A DNA stretch of 64,000 nucleotides from Forficula auricularia (lineage: Eukaryota; Arthropoda; Insecta; Dermaptera; Forficulidae). The stretch's first letter is position 1. Every line of letters begins with the position of its first letter. The translations under genes and the position numbers were made by a program. Under the pieces are notes generated by a model. That model was not told the DNA's origin and ran no database searches. It saw nothing but the letters and a program-made list of their open reading frames with translations. Location: assembly GCA_024734495.1 (NCBI GenBank), contig JALMQS010000133.1, positions 431,182-495,181 of the forward strand, given 5' to 3'. Below, piece after piece: positions 12,440-25,158 of the stretch.

Positions 12440-13424
12440 TGAACACAACCAATGCCTAATGTCCCTATGAAAATGGAATAATTATTTTCAATCCTTTGCT
12501 TATTTTAACTTGTTTGTCTATAATAAAAAAAAAATATTTATATTCTATAATTTAATTCAATTTATAATCGTCTTAAGACGAGTCCTCGTGATTACGCCCC
12601 AGTCCAATAAAAAATTAGTCAGTTCTAACTTTAGTAAATGATTGATTAGTTGGGAGGTGTTTGAATATAATTCTATTAAATATTCATGGAATAAGTTTGT
12701 ATTAGACAATTCATATTAAGAAAATATTTTTAATTTTATAAAGCAAAAGATACATTCTTTAATTTATTCCATATACTTAAGTATATCATTTATTATTCCA
12801 GAACAGTTCGTAGTTGATAATTTTTTGATATTATACAAATATTATGCAATAATTTCACAAAAATGAAAACATGTTGAAACAACGATATTAATTAATTTAC
12901 TATTAATCTAGAATTTTAATTATAATTGATTTATATTAGAAAATGTAAGTAGTATTATCTACATGTTCTTTATGTCTTAATTCTTGAAAATTTCCATATA
13001 CTTATATATTATAATCATCTTTGTCATTTGTAATATTTTGTTTTGCTAGTCATGGGACCATGCTATCCTATATTTATAATAAAGATTTACTTTTATCTAG
13101 AATCCAGATTGTATCAAAGATAAAATAAATGTTTAAAAAGTTAATTATACAAATTTATGGCGTTATTTACTCTTTATTAAAAATCAATTTTCCTTTCCTT
13201 TATTTTTTTTCTCAGCCAATTGGCCTTCCAGAGACTGAAGTTATCCACATTAATATAGTAATATGCCTTTAATTGAGAAAACGCACTATTCTTTTTCAAA
13301 AGAGAATTTCAGGACAAATGATTAATCAAAGATAGTCGCCTCTTTTAAGCGAAAAAATTTATTCCCACCATATTCTTGGATATTGATTCGGGATTGTCTT
13401 ACGTTCTACAAAAAAAAACTTAGT

Positions 13425-13775
13425 GAAATAAGTGGATATTGATGAGGCAGTCCAAAAAAAGAAGAAGATAATTTACACTATCTTTTTATTCATAAAACCG
13501 ACGTTTCGGAGGCTATTCCCTCCTTCTTCAGGGTTTTGAAAAGTCAGTGAAGGAAATCCAATGCGGCATTCCCCTCTGTCTCCTCTTTCAGTGCCGCATT
13601 GGATTTCCTTCACTGACTTTTCAAAACCCTGAAGAAGGAGGGAATAGCCTCCGAAACGTCGGTTTTATGAATAAAAAGATAGTGTAAATTATCTTCTTCT
13701 TTTTTTGGACTGCCTCATCAAAATCCACTTAACTCACTTATCAGTCCGTCTCCAAAAATTACTCCAATCTTAACT
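13425..13775. mobile_element. long palindromic foldback with hammerhead-like motif in both arms
   Basis: Arms of about 150 bp run from GTGGATATTGATGAGGCAG to the centre near 13580 (around TGCCGCATTGGATTTCC) and back. The arms are almost identical. Each carries a hammerhead-like segment, minus strand at 13494-13537 and plus strand at 13623-13666. The right flank continues CTTATCAGTCCGTCTCC, which is shared with the 63.3-kb copy. Confidence 0.85.
13623..13666 (+). ncRNA. hammerhead-ribozyme-like motif (right arm; mirror at 13494-13537, minus)
   Basis: AAAACC pairs with GGTTTT (helix I). Inside lie CTGAAGA, an extra A, stem II GGAGG/CCTCC with loop GAATAG, then GAAACGTC. Helix III would be only AC/GT with no loop. 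In known short-helix-III hammerheads this arrangement works as a dimer. Confidence 0.55.
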
Positions 13776-14690
13776 TAGTGAAATGTTTTGATTAAGGGTA
13801 GTCACCCCTTTAATGGATAAAGGAGGGATCCCAAAAATTAATTCGGGTTCTATTTGGCCCAGTGATTTGAAATTGCTTTAAAATTTTCAAGAAACTATCC
13901 ATTTGTGTAAAATGTTAAATTAAATTATAACGATAGTAGCCCTTTTAAGGGCGTAGAAGGTATTATAAAATTTAATTCACATTCTAATCTTGATTTGGAA
14001 TTGTCTTAGATTCTGCAAAGTCTTTTTAAGTGAAATGTTAAATTAAGGATAGTCACTAAATTTTGATGCTGAAGGGATGTCCCAAAAATGTATGCAGCCT
14101 CTATACTTAGAGATTCGAAATTTCCTTAAAATTTATACAAGAAACCGTCCTCTTACGTAAAATGATTAATTAAGAACGGTGCGCCTTTTTGATTGGACTA
14201 ATCAAGAAATAATTCTCGTCCACTGGTTCGAGAGAAAATTATTCTTTTGGGGTTATTTTTGCATGCATTCAAATTTGAGCCAAATTGTTATATCGGTACC
14301 TAAGAGAGAAATTATTTTCGGTTTGAGTTTATAAACAAATTTGAAAAAAAATGTGCTTTAGAGTGCTCTTGTTTCAAATCAAGGACAAATCTACTTTATC
14401 GACAAATGAAAGTGAATATTAAATAGGTATTAATTAAAGGCATACTTTTATGAAATTTCATCACCATAGATAATTAGATTGTGGAAGCTATAAGGGTTGA
14501 CTGAGGGAGTAAACACGCAAGAGTCATGACGAAACCTAAGTCTGCCCCTAGAAATACCTACTACTAAATTATGTATAATAATCTGACAACCGTTCGATAG
14601 CACCTTATATAACAAGTCATTTATTTCCATTACCCATCAAATAAAATCATTTATTCTATTAGTACTATTGAGCGGTTAGTTTTTGAATGT
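13776..14690. other. intergenic DNA, old repeats possible
   Basis: A loosely repeated phrase recurs with spacing of roughly 100-130 bp: GGATAGTCACC or GATAGTAGCC, then ATTGTCTTA or AATTGCTTAAAAT-type text at 13790, 13930, 14045 and 14110. It suggests decayed tandem units. No gene is seen. Confidence 0.35.
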
Positions 14691-15390
14691 TTAGACTGCT
14701 GGGGGCTTACTGATTATGTATACAAAATTTGGTTGGATTTGATTCAAGGACATAGGTTTTCATTTCTTGACCCCCTTCCCCCCCCCCNNNNNNNNNNNNN
14801 NNNNNNNNNNNNNNNNNNNNNNNNNNNNNNNNNNNNNNNNNNNNNNNNNNNNNNNNNNNNNNNNNNNNNNNNNNNNNNNNNNNNNNNCCCCCCCCCCCCC
14901 CCCATTTTGGGCGGTTAGTTTTTGTATTTTTAGACTTCTAGGAGCCCACTGATTATGTATACAAAATTTGATTGAGTTTGCTCAAATGGCCTAGATTTTT
15001 ATTTTACACATATTTCCCCATACACCCCCTCCCCCCTTAACTTTGACCCCAGATATTTTTTCGTTATTATTGGTCTATTTTATAGTATATTTCATTTTTC
15101 TTGTTTTGTTTTTTTAGTTAGAAAATATTATAATTTTAATTTTTAACCCCTCCCCCCTTAATTTTGGGTCGATATGCACCAAAATCTATCAGCTCTTAAT
15201 CTCAATGCACCAAAACTACATGTGAAATTTGGTTTTGATATTCACACTAGTTTTTGACTTAGGTAGTCGACAAAAATTTGGTAACACTCAGACTACAGAC
15301 ATTTTGAAAAAACAGTTATTATCTCGAAAAATATTCACTTATTAGGGCTTTTTGTAAACCGAAATACCCTGTATGGTAAAGTAAAAAATA
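14691..15390 (+). mobile_element. dispersed element with ~100-bp internal units, containing the gap
   Basis: Units share GATTATGTATACAAAATTTG, TTTTGACCCCC and GGGCGGTTAGTTTTTG. The distal part matches the 22.4-22.75 kb sequence (GGTCGATATGCACCAAAATC to CCCTGTATGGTAAAGTAAA). The 100 N lie in its poly-C. Confidence 0.7.
14788..14887. other. assembly gap (100 N)
   Basis: Exactly 100 N bounded on both sides by poly-C. This is the usual placeholder for a gap of unknown size inside a repeat unit. Confidence 0.99.
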
Positions 15391-15970
15391 TTTGAATTTG
15401 GACCATTTTTGAAGAAGTTATGAGCGAAAAACCAAAATTCGATATCTTTTAAACCGGTGATCAAAAAAATTTCAAAATTTACCAGGAAGAGTTTTCTAAA
15501 AGATGGGTACTAAAATATCAAAAAATGAAGGAAATCAAAAATTAAAATTTTTCAAACCGTCCGATTTGTCGTGAAATGTCTCATATATAAGAAAATATTT
15601 AAACAGGAAATAAATGATTTATGAAATTAGAATTATTGAAAAATATATGTAGTCGATCTTGTCTTATAAGATAACAGTAATAAATTAATTTTATCAGACT
15701 TATATCATATTATTATCACTCTTCAACTTATGAGACTGATATTTCGACCCACTTATGCAATTCAGAAATTTATAGAAATTAAAACCCCATTTGGCTATTC
15801 CACATAAATGATTGGGATGACATGAGCGACTTTTTTGCCAATTATCAGTAGAATGATTTATGTATCAAGGACAAAAACGCATATGAATTCGCCGACACCT
15901 TTAACGAGATAATATAGAAGGGCCGAGAATACTAAGTTCCCTTCGAAGAGCAGAGTCTATAAAAATCGAG

Positions 15971-16123
15971 GGGTGAACCGCGACCTAAAATCGTGTACAC
16001 CTACTTCCACTTCCACTTTCATTTCCAAGTAGAAGACAATAGATTATCTAATGAATTCCAAAGTAATACCAAATAATTCCAAAGACGTTGTACACCTAAT
16101 TCCAGTCGCGGTTCACCCTTCGA
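15971..16123. mobile_element. short TIR element
   Basis: Ends GGGTGAACCGCGAC and GTCGCGGTTCACCC are perfect inverted repeats. Inside lie GTACACCTA repeats and a CTTCCA-rich stretch. Confidence 0.7.
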
Positions 16124-16931
16124 TAAAAATTAAACTATAATGTAAGCCTTCTTTTCAGGCAGGGACAACAATTACCGAAATATGTAAGAATTAATTACAT
16201 TCTAACTAAAATGAATGCAACTATTTTTATATTTCTTTACATTTTGGAAATTGTCCAGTTATTATCACATTCTCCATCCAGTAATAAAGATATAATTTTT
16301 TCTTTTAAAATATGTTTAATGTAAATTATATTACTAGGCTAACATAAACATTCAACAATTCGAATATTATTATTCACCTCAATAAAAATCCATCATTAAC
16401 AAATCATTAGTAAATGTATCAATAAATATTAATAATTTTATGAATTATTTAATATTTCTGTGACTTAATAACACTTTAAAAATTGAAGAAATAGATCAAC
16501 AAACCTCGGACGATTTTTTTTTTTAATTATTTTGTCCACATCCCTATGAATATTCAATTAAATTCATAAATCCCGAATTATCCTATGAAATTCAAGTGGA
16601 AAGAGAGATCATTAGAGTTTTTGAATATGTAGAATATCTAAGCCTCTAGAGCAGGATTTATCTAACTTTCCACATAGATTTCACCATAACTGCCTAACCC
16701 TTTGAGGTACACAAATTTATATAATGGCCTTTATTAAAGAAGGATTAATTTAAAACAGAAAAGTTCATATGAGTGAAATGTCTAAAATCAATAGTTTACG
16801 AGTTAAAAGATAATATTCCAATATTGTAGAGTGAATGGAGTTGAATCAATGACAAATACGGTGTTAGATGGCAAAACATCCCTGGATATAACAGAAGAAA
16901 AAGAAATCTATCTTATTTTATCGATTTCCTC
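16124..16931. other. AT-rich intergenic DNA, nothing recognised
   Basis: No gene-like signal is seen. Confidence 0.4.
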
Positions 16932-17907
16932 TATCTGAAGGTTCACAGTATGTCTTTTATATAAGAAAATAGCATTTTGATTAAGAATTTTGTAGTTTAA
17001 AAGAAATTGTATGAAAAGATTCAATTTCTTCTCTCCGGGAGCGAATCAACTAGAAATGGCCAACAGTTTTATTTTTTTTCTCATTAGATATTTATTAAAA
17101 TCTATTGAAATTTTATTTCTGTGTGTTATTTTTATGTATCTTTATATCAAATAATTATTTGTAGAAAATTTGCATTTTAAAGGGTAGTTTATTGAAGTCC
17201 AATGTAAAAAAACGCTAATAACTCCGTTAAAGTTTTTTAAAAAATATGAAATTAATATATATTATAAAACAATCAATTATTACCATTTAATACCATTTTG
17301 AACTAAAGTGATTCAGTACTTTTTGAGAAAATCGTCAAAAACCTCGAAAACCGTCTATGAAAGGCCGTTTTAGAATTTTTTTAAAATTCACCTCCATATC
17401 ACAATTCAATGTTTCGTTTCATATGACTTTTTAAACTTTTTTCAAACCCATCTCGTGCTTTCAAATAACATCGTTTTTTTGACGATTCAGATGGTTTTCG
17501 ACCATTTTCTCAAAAAGTACTTATTCAATCTCGTTCAAAATTGAAGTAAATTATTAATAATTAATTGTTTTATAATATCTATCAATTTCATATTTTTAAA
17601 AACAATTTCAACGGAGTTATTAGCGTTTTTTTAAATTGAACTTCAAATAAACTACCCTTTAAAATGCAAATTTCATAATAATAATTATTTGATATAAAAG
17701 ATAAATAAAAATAACAAACAGATATGAAATTTGAATAGATTTAAATAAATATTTAATGAGAAATAAAATAAAACTTTTGGCCATTTCTAGTTGATTCCCA
17801 CCCAGAGAGAAGAAATTGAATCTTTTCATACAATTTCTTTTAAACTAGAATATTCTTAATCAAAATGCTATTTTCTTATATTAGAAAGGTACAGTGAACA
17901 TTCAGAT
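16932..17907. repeat. large inverted repeat (~1 kb, arms ~450 bp)
   Basis: The outer ends are ATCTGAAGGTTCACAG and its near-complement at 17892-17907. Matching inner stretches include ATTCAATTTCTTCTCTC, CATTTTAAAGGGTAGTTTAT and AACGCTAATAACTCCGTT, all found inverted. The centre, near 17430, has CGAAAACCGTCTATG-like text. Arms differ at a few percent of positions, so they are not an assembly mirror. No coding capacity. Confidence 0.8.
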
Positions 17908-17999
17908 AAATTAAAACCGCTTTCTTCCTTATTTACAATTCTTTTCTCTGTTTTATTAAGAGGATTGAGTCGCACCATAATGAGGCAATGTTATGGAAT

Positions 18000-20030
18000 C
18001 AACATATCCATTCAGTCCACAGTATTGATATTTTAATGAATTTTGATAAATAAATAAAATAATTTTAGAAAAAAGATACCATATATGTCAAATAAAAATA
18101 AAAGATACCATATAGCCCTGGGCCGACATCCAAGAGCCCAAGTCTCGGAGGGCAGAGCAAAGCTATATTATCATAGTTTTAAATAAATTATTTTAGTATA
18201 TTAAATAATTTAAAACGTTAATATAAATTTTATAAAGGCAAGGTATTCACACCTCCAGATAAATGAAATTGATTAAATAATATTTCTTTCTTTCTTATTT
18301 ATAATTCTAATTGAGAAAAGATTTTTGGGATAGAGACAGTCGGGGGACCATCGATCTCATACATTATTTGTCATGAATTTTTTCCCGATTATTATTATGA
18401 ATTTACTATTACTTGTACCCTCTACAATTTTGGAAAAAATTCATCTTTTCTTATACCTACTCAAATTTATTATATATAAAATATACGACTTTTATAGTCC
18501 AGCACTCGGCGTGGTAATAAAGGCTGGCTCCAGGGGCTCAAGACTCCAGAAACGAAAATTAATCATAAGTATTAAGGCAAGTTTATTTTTAAAAACGGTA
18601 GCTTCGAATTTAAAAATGACAATCCTCGCACAAAAGTGCGATCTAATGTCGCAGCTTTGAAAAAGAGTCATTAAGACCAAACCATGAGATATGAGAATAT
18701 TCTTGCAGCTAATCTTAGTTAATCTTTTATCTGCAAATATTCAAAATTTCTTTTCTTTAGGCGATATATCAGCTTAAGTTCTGTTCTCATTCATGTTAGG
18801 ACATAGCCCAAGATATTCGTAGCAATCTTCGAAACACTCTTACATATTTCATAGGCTTATTATTTTTTTACAGAGAAGAAAGTAAGCATAAAGTTTATAT
18901 ATTTTTTGCTTTTTAGAAATTTAATGGTTATCAGTTGCTTATGTTTATCTCACTATTTTCTACTAGCGCTTATCTTTGATTAATTAGTTATTATTATTAA
19001 TACTTTTGTAATCACAATTATTTAACTTGCAAAGTTCGGATGATGTTTTTCCGGGTCAAAATTTGTATTCGAATTTCAACTCACTTTTTTATTATCTGAT
19101 CAAGCTGAAATTAAGCATACATATTTAGTTCCCGTGACAATACAACGTGATGCAAAAACAAACCACTGAAAATAAATGTAAATTCTAAGCCTTTGGACCT
19201 ACATGAACCACATTTTGGACACTCAATACTCTTGGCGGCTAGAATACTAGAAATGTAAAAAGAAATTACCCAAAATGGATGCGAGGGTTGAAAATGCAAA
19301 TTCTAAGCATTCGGACCTAAGTTACTACTTGTACCAAAATTGGGAAAAGAGGCATGGCTACCTATTATATGTATTATCAAGACACACGGCAGTGTCAGCC
19401 AAGTTCGGAAATACGTCTATGTGTATATTCACACGACAACATTTCGAGCTACTTTCGACCCCCCATAACTCAAAAACTATTAGACCTATACAGTTGAAAT
19501 TTTGCATGTCTAATAAGACCCACTAGAACACCTAAAATTCCAAATTTTATGAATAAACCTATTATAGTTCTTGAGTTTTTAAGGTCTGAAAAGTGTCATT
19601 TTTAACAATGACTAACTCACACATCAAAAACCTAAAGTACTTCCGCTGATCCTAGAATCCTGAAATTTGGCATACTGGTAGAGTTTGAGCTATAATTAAA
19701 GGACAAAATCGAAAAAGTGAAACTTTCCCTTTTTAAGGACCTAAATGAAGGGGTAGAATTTATTATAGGCTTAATTGACTGAAAATACAATCAAGCTAGA
19801 ATGCTAGAATTTGACAACCTTGTAAAGCTTGGCACATTAATAAAGGAGGAAATTGAAAAACCGAAACTTTCACTTCTTCGGGGTCCGAAATGAAGTGGTG
19901 AAATTTATGAAAAACCGACCGGGTTTTTAACAGATATTTTATGAAAAATATTTAATAATTATTAATATAAATGTTAAAATGTAATTCTTTAGATAAATTA
20001 AAGGATAAAACTTTTCAAAAATTAATGATA
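18000..20030. other. intergenic DNA, short unassigned ORFs
   Basis: ORFs at 18373-18660 (+) and 19275-19526 (+) show no domain I recognise. 19180-19930 contains repeated phrases about GGACCTAAATGAAG and GAAATTTATGA, probably an old repeat. No supported gene. Confidence 0.4.
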
Positions 20031-20040
20031 TCTGTCCAAA

Positions 20041-20522
20041 AACATAAATGTGAAAAAGGGGCCAAGTTCGGTACAAACGGCTTCGCCGACAAAAGAGTTG
20101 AGATCTAAACGAGTAACAAGTTCCATAGCAGCTGCTTAAATCATAGCTATATAGGAATGTACAACGTTCTTCAATTGATTTAAAAGAAAATTTGTTACGT
20201 TCTTTGATATTGTGAATTTATAATTGGCAAGTTTTATATTCAAGTAAATTGTTTGTAGTATAAAATAGAACAACTAGCAAAGCTAAATTTTAAGATTGTA
20301 TTAAATATCATCACGTTAAAAGTAATTTATTGACTATTAAGAGTTATAAATTCAAATCAAAGAATATAACAAATTTTCTTTTAAATCCATTGAAGAACGT
20401 TGTACATTTCTATAGCTATAATTTAAGCAACTGCTATGCAACTTGGCACCCGCTTAGACCTTAACTCTTTTATCGGCAAAGCCGTTTGTACCGAACTTGG
20501 CCCCTTTTTCACATTTATGTTT
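20041..20522. repeat. inverted repeat, arms ~200 bp
   Basis: ACATAAATGTGAAAAAGGGG, CCAAGTTCGGTACAAACGGC and GTACAACGTTCTTCAAT are inverted at the right side. The arms show substitutions. Non-coding foldback. Confidence 0.8.
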
Positions 20523-21349
20523 TAGGTCAGATATACCAATATACTGTTAATTCTTCTTTTTCAGCCAATTTAAAAAACTTATAGGTGCCACACTCTCCAA
20601 AACAATGGTTATAAAACTATTAGTTGCCTAATTCAGTTCTTCATATTTATATATAGTAAGCTTATAGTGAAATTAGTCGTCATGTATATATTCGTATAAA
20701 ATGATTATTTGCATGGCAAAATAACATATGTTAATAAATTGGTTGCGAATACTAATAAAAACAAAAATATTTTTTAAATTAAAAAAAAACCTTACAGTTT
20801 CAGCTTCTTTTACTCTTGTACATATGATACATGGAATTACACAAATATTTAAGCAGATGTAAATGAAAAAAGTTATTTTTTTTATAAAAAAAATAAAGAT
20901 ACTGGACACGTAGTCAAAGAATTAAAAGAATAACTCAAGAACCCAAGGTCCTGAAAAGTTTGTTCTGGTACTAAAAAGTTTTACTTATATTTCCAGAAAA
21001 CAGAACTACTTAGATTTTAGGCTTTCGAACTTCAGAATTTTGGGTTGGTATTAGAGAAAAATACAAAGAAATCAAATAATTATATGAAGTAGTCTTGTAC
21101 GGTTATTCTTAAAATTTGTATTAATAAGCTCCACCTTTCTACCTAGTTTCAGCTTTCTAACTCCTAACCTTAGGTGAAGAAAAATTTCCAAATCACCAAA
21201 CTTTGCCGAGAGCGTACCGAGTCGTGAAAAAGCTTTCACTTATTTCTTTAATTTAATGACTTAAACACTAAAATATTTATAACTTTTAAGGAGTTAGGTG
21301 TTGGTTCTAGGTAAAACATTTTAATATAATAATAAAACTTAAGCAAGAT

Positions 21350-21490
21350 GCGAGGTAGGTTTCACAAAAAAAGAAATAAAACAAAACAAAACAAAAACTC
21401 AATTTTGTTTTATTTCTTTTTTTGTGAAATAAAACAAAACAAAACAAAAACTCAATTTTGTTTTATTTCTTTTTTTGTGAAACCTTCCTT
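21350..21490. repeat. tandem palindromes of an AAAACA-rich hairpin
   Basis: Two direct copies of a unit that reads AAATAAAACAAAACAAAAC then GTTTTATTTC. TTTCACAAAAAAAG stands at one end and its inverse at the other. Confidence 0.7.
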
Positions 21491-21905
21491 GCTCAAGTTT
21501 TATTATTATACTAAAATATTTGATAGTTGAAAAATTAACTCTTTAAAAGATCTCTTTTAATGATTAAAAATAATATTTGACTTAGTAAAACATAATTTAG
21601 GTATGTATATATGTATATTTGTATAAAGGCGAGTTAGATTATCGGCCTTTGCTTCTCCTTCTCCACCCTCTCTTGTCTCTTCAACCCTCCTTTTCGATCA
21701 ATTCAAAGGGTAGAACGCAATATTTCTGGACAGTAGTACTGTTCTAGCGAGGCAATCAATTCTTTGTTGTGTGAGTATTTCAATTAAATTTCTTTTTTCA
21801 TTTCATTCATATTATTATTAATATATCAATTTTTATACAATTATACCTAGTAAAAAAAATATGCTAAAGATTTTTTATTTTTGTTTATTTTTACACTTAG
21901 ATAAA

Positions 21906-22757
21906 TAAGCTGACGTGTTCTGATGTGGCCATCCACTTGACTATACCATACAACCTAGCCCCTAAAATTATTTACAATCATGTAGGCAGGGGGTTAGTTT
22001 TTGCATTTTTATACTTCTGGTGTCCCACTGATTATGTATACAAAATTTGGTTGAGTTTGGTAAATGGCCAAGATTTTCATTTTTTGACCCCCCCCCCCCC
22101 CCCTTTAGGACTGTTAGTTTTTTCATTTTTAGACTTCTGGGGTCCCACTGATTATATATACAAAATTTGGTTGAGTTTGGTAAATGGTCAAGATTTTCAT
22201 TTTTTGACCCCTCCACCCCATTTTGGGCGGTTAGTTTTTGCATTTTTAGACTTCTGGAGGTTCACTGATTATGGATTATATGTATACAAAATTTGATTGA
22301 GTTTGCTCAAACCGCCTAGATTTTTAATTTTTAAATTAAAATAGTAACTTTATTTATTTAATTTTTAAATTTTAACCCCCCTTCACACTTAATTTTGGGT
22401 CGATATGCACCAAAATCTAATCAGCTCTTAATCTCAATGGACCAAAACTACGTGTGAAATTTGGTTTCGATATTCACACTAGTTTTTGAGCTAGCTCGTC
22501 CACAAAAATTTGGTAACGCACAGACTAACTAACAGACATTATGACAAAACAATTATTATCTCGAAAAATAAAATTTTTTCGATGTTCACTTATTAGAGTT
22601 TTTTTGTAAAGCGAAATGCCATGGTTTCGCTCAATTTTTTTAATCAAAATAGTTTCAGCCGTTTTTGAGATATTTCGAAAAAAACAAGGAAAAAAAACAC
22701 TTTTTTCATGCACGATTACAATACTTGACCATACCCTGTATGGCAAAGTAAAAAAAT
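21906..22757 (+). mobile_element. dispersed element with ~100-bp tandem units (copy 1)
   Basis: Starts AATAAGCTGACGTGTTCTGA. It has three internal units of about 100-120 bp (GATTATGTATACAAAATTTG, TTGGCCAAGATTTTCATTTT-like, poly-C, GGCGGTTAGTTTTTGC) and ends CCCTGTATGGCAAAGTAAAA. An inverted-orientation copy spans 48474-49322 with matching ends. Its ORFs are translation shadows of the repeat units; no transposase is encoded. Confidence 0.85.
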
Positions 22758-23225
22758 AATCTATTGATTTATTATATATTTTCTAATCATTATCTGAATA
22801 TGAATTTATTTTCTTAATTAATTGAATGGTATTTTGCTTAGACTAGCAAAATTTTTTTTTTTTTTAATTTATATTAGGTCCGAATGATTACGTGAATTTT
22901 TGGATAATTTTGGGCAGTATAGAACATTGTCAAAATATATTATAATTATAATTTGTAACGCTTAATAACATATAGGTCCGAGAAACAAAAAAATGGTATG
23001 TTCGTATTAATTGACTAATATTCTGATTTCTACGCCCTAAAATAAATATGGAATCTCAAAAAATTATATGACATCAAAATTTTTTGCTACTTTTTTAAAT
23101 TTTTCTCGCCCCATAACTTAGTAAAAAATTAAGATTTTAGTATTTTTTTAAATTCTTCAATCGACCAATAATTATTGCTCGACCAATAATTACTGTTCGA
23201 CAAAAATTAAAAATTTCTCCCCGTA
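22758..23225. other. AT-rich DNA, nothing recognised
   Basis: No gene or repeat was assigned. Confidence 0.4.
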
Positions 23226-23641
23226 AACCTAACAATGGATTCCAGTTGAGTTTTATACGCTGATTATCAAGCAATTTCCCGATTTTTTACAACCCGTCAG
23301 AGTTTTGAGATATTATCGGTCAAAATGACGAAAAATGCTATTTTGACCTATATCCTTAATAATCACGTAGTTTTAGTTTTTTAGTTTTAACTCGTGTTCT
23401 CATTGAGCTAAAAACAAGTGGTAATTTGAAAATCAAAGAGGAAGTTGTTTTTTATTACGTCAATAAAATATTTTGATTTCAAATATTACTGTTTAATATT
23501 TAATGGGACTCGAAAATAGGTCAAAATGTCATATTTAGACGTTTTAACCGATAATATCTCAAAACTCTGACGTGTTGTAAAAAATCGGGAAATTGCATGA
23601 TAATCAGCGTATAAAACTCTACTGGAATCCATTGTTAATTT
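23226..23641. repeat. inverted repeat, arms ~125 bp
   Basis: AACAATGGATTCCAGTTGAG, TATACGCTGATTATCA, CGATTTTTTACAAC and GAGATATTATCGGT are inverted at 23545-23641. The short spacer contains TATATCCTTAATAATCACG. Confidence 0.8.
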
Positions 23642-24424
23642 TTGTTGTTCAGTATAATTAGATATGATTTTAAAAAATTATAAACCACATAGAAGTATTT
23701 TTACATGCCAAAATAGATTTTTCGATTTCTACTCGTTTTTCACTTTTCAAACCTCCATAACTTACTCAAAAATTAAAATAGTTGAGGTATAAAACTTTTG
23801 AATACTATGCCATAAATCAATTGTTAAAATCCTAAAAGTACATATTTTCATTAATTAAATTAATTAAAAGTTAGTTAAAATCTGAGATCGATTCAGTTAA
23901 AAGGAATAAATTCAAGATTGTCTCTTCTGATTCATTAATATAAATATTTTTTGATAATACATACTTTTGAGAGCCTTGCGTTTTTCTTATATAAATACCT
24001 TGTTGGTTCGAATAAGGACCCGAGTAAAAGGCTACCCAGCTTATAATACGAGTCACTATATTTTGAATCTAATTAAAAAAAAAAATTATTGGTGGATTAA
24101 AAAAATATTTAATAGTTTAAATTTTTCCAGATATCTTAAAAATTATTTTTGACCTGGGCATAAATTACGAAATGTTACATCACTTATTCAATCGATTAAA
24201 TTAATAGGTTGAATATTTCAAAAAAAAAGCAGGTCATCGAATTATTAAATTTACTGTTGACAAATAAATCTAATCTCATATCTCCTATAATGGATATTTC
24301 AATTCATTTTCAAATAAAAAACAAAATATATTTTTCGTGGAAAATAATAATCGATAATATCAATACCCATTTTATGTAAGCAAAATGGATTCTAGAAAAC
24401 ATTTTTTTTTTTTATTTATTTCAG

Positions 24425-24935
24425 TGATATCGATCGTTAGAGCGTCTGTTTGTACACTCTTCATACTAGAATAAATATTTTCGAAGCAAGATGCGTCACC
24501 AAGAATTGAAAATCAATTATGTACAAATGTTCTTCTCGTCGGGGATTTACCTTGCACTTGCTTTTACGGTTTGGGTATTTCTACGTTTAGTCAACGCCTG
24601 TTTTTGGCTTCCTGGTTTCCTACAGAAAAGGGAAGAAAAAGAAAGGAGACGACGTCAACGAGAAATGGAAGTTCAATTACAACAGCAAATGTTAGAAAAT
24701 ATTAATGAAGAAAGAATAGATGAAGAATTAGAAAATGAAAATTCACCAAACAATTCTAATCCTGTTAAAAAAATTGTAGAAGATTCGTTGGAGGATAAAA
24801 TTGACGAAGCTGAATCAAAAAAAGATATGTAATCAAAATATCCAGAAATGAAGGCGAAATTGAACTGGCTCATTTAAAAAATATGTATATAATAATATAA
24901 AATTAATTAATATAATTCGATTGAATAAAAATCTC
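24425..24935 (+). CDS. small single-pass membrane protein (CDS 24491-24832)
   Basis: A 113-residue ORF from ATG 24491 to TAA 24832. Residues about 12-42 are hydrophobic (FFSSGIYLALAFTVWVFLRL, then a WLPGF segment) and likely span a membrane. Next comes a strongly basic and coiled-coil-like stretch (REEKERRRRQREMEVQLQQQ). The tail is acidic and Glu/Asn/Ser-rich. A pyrimidine tract and CAG at 24422-24424 could be a splice acceptor for a 5'UTR exon, and AATAAA lies at 24924, about 90 bases past the stop. These signals support a real gene. I do not recognise the family. The lysine/arginine block after the hydrophobic segment suggests a cytosolic C-terminus. Confidence 0.55.
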
Positions 24936-25158
24936 AATTTTTAGGTAAGTATTTTAATTATTAAATATTAACTTTCAAAACTGAATTAATGAGCGTTCTC
25001 AAATTTTTATTAAAATAATGAACTATAATCTGAGAAGATTTTTGTTTGAAACCACAAATTAAATTTTTTTGTAAAATCATCCCCCACACATCGTTGAGGC
25101 TTTTAGTCCACGTGGTTTCAACCAAAATTCTTCAGCTTTTCAATATCATCTTCTAAGG

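Noticed and set aside
21925..22296. 123-residue repetitive ORF with a repeated KIWLSLVNGQDFHFLTPPP phrase
   Set aside because: The protein repeat only mirrors the DNA tandem units and poly-C of the mobile element; the opposite strand is open in the same way.
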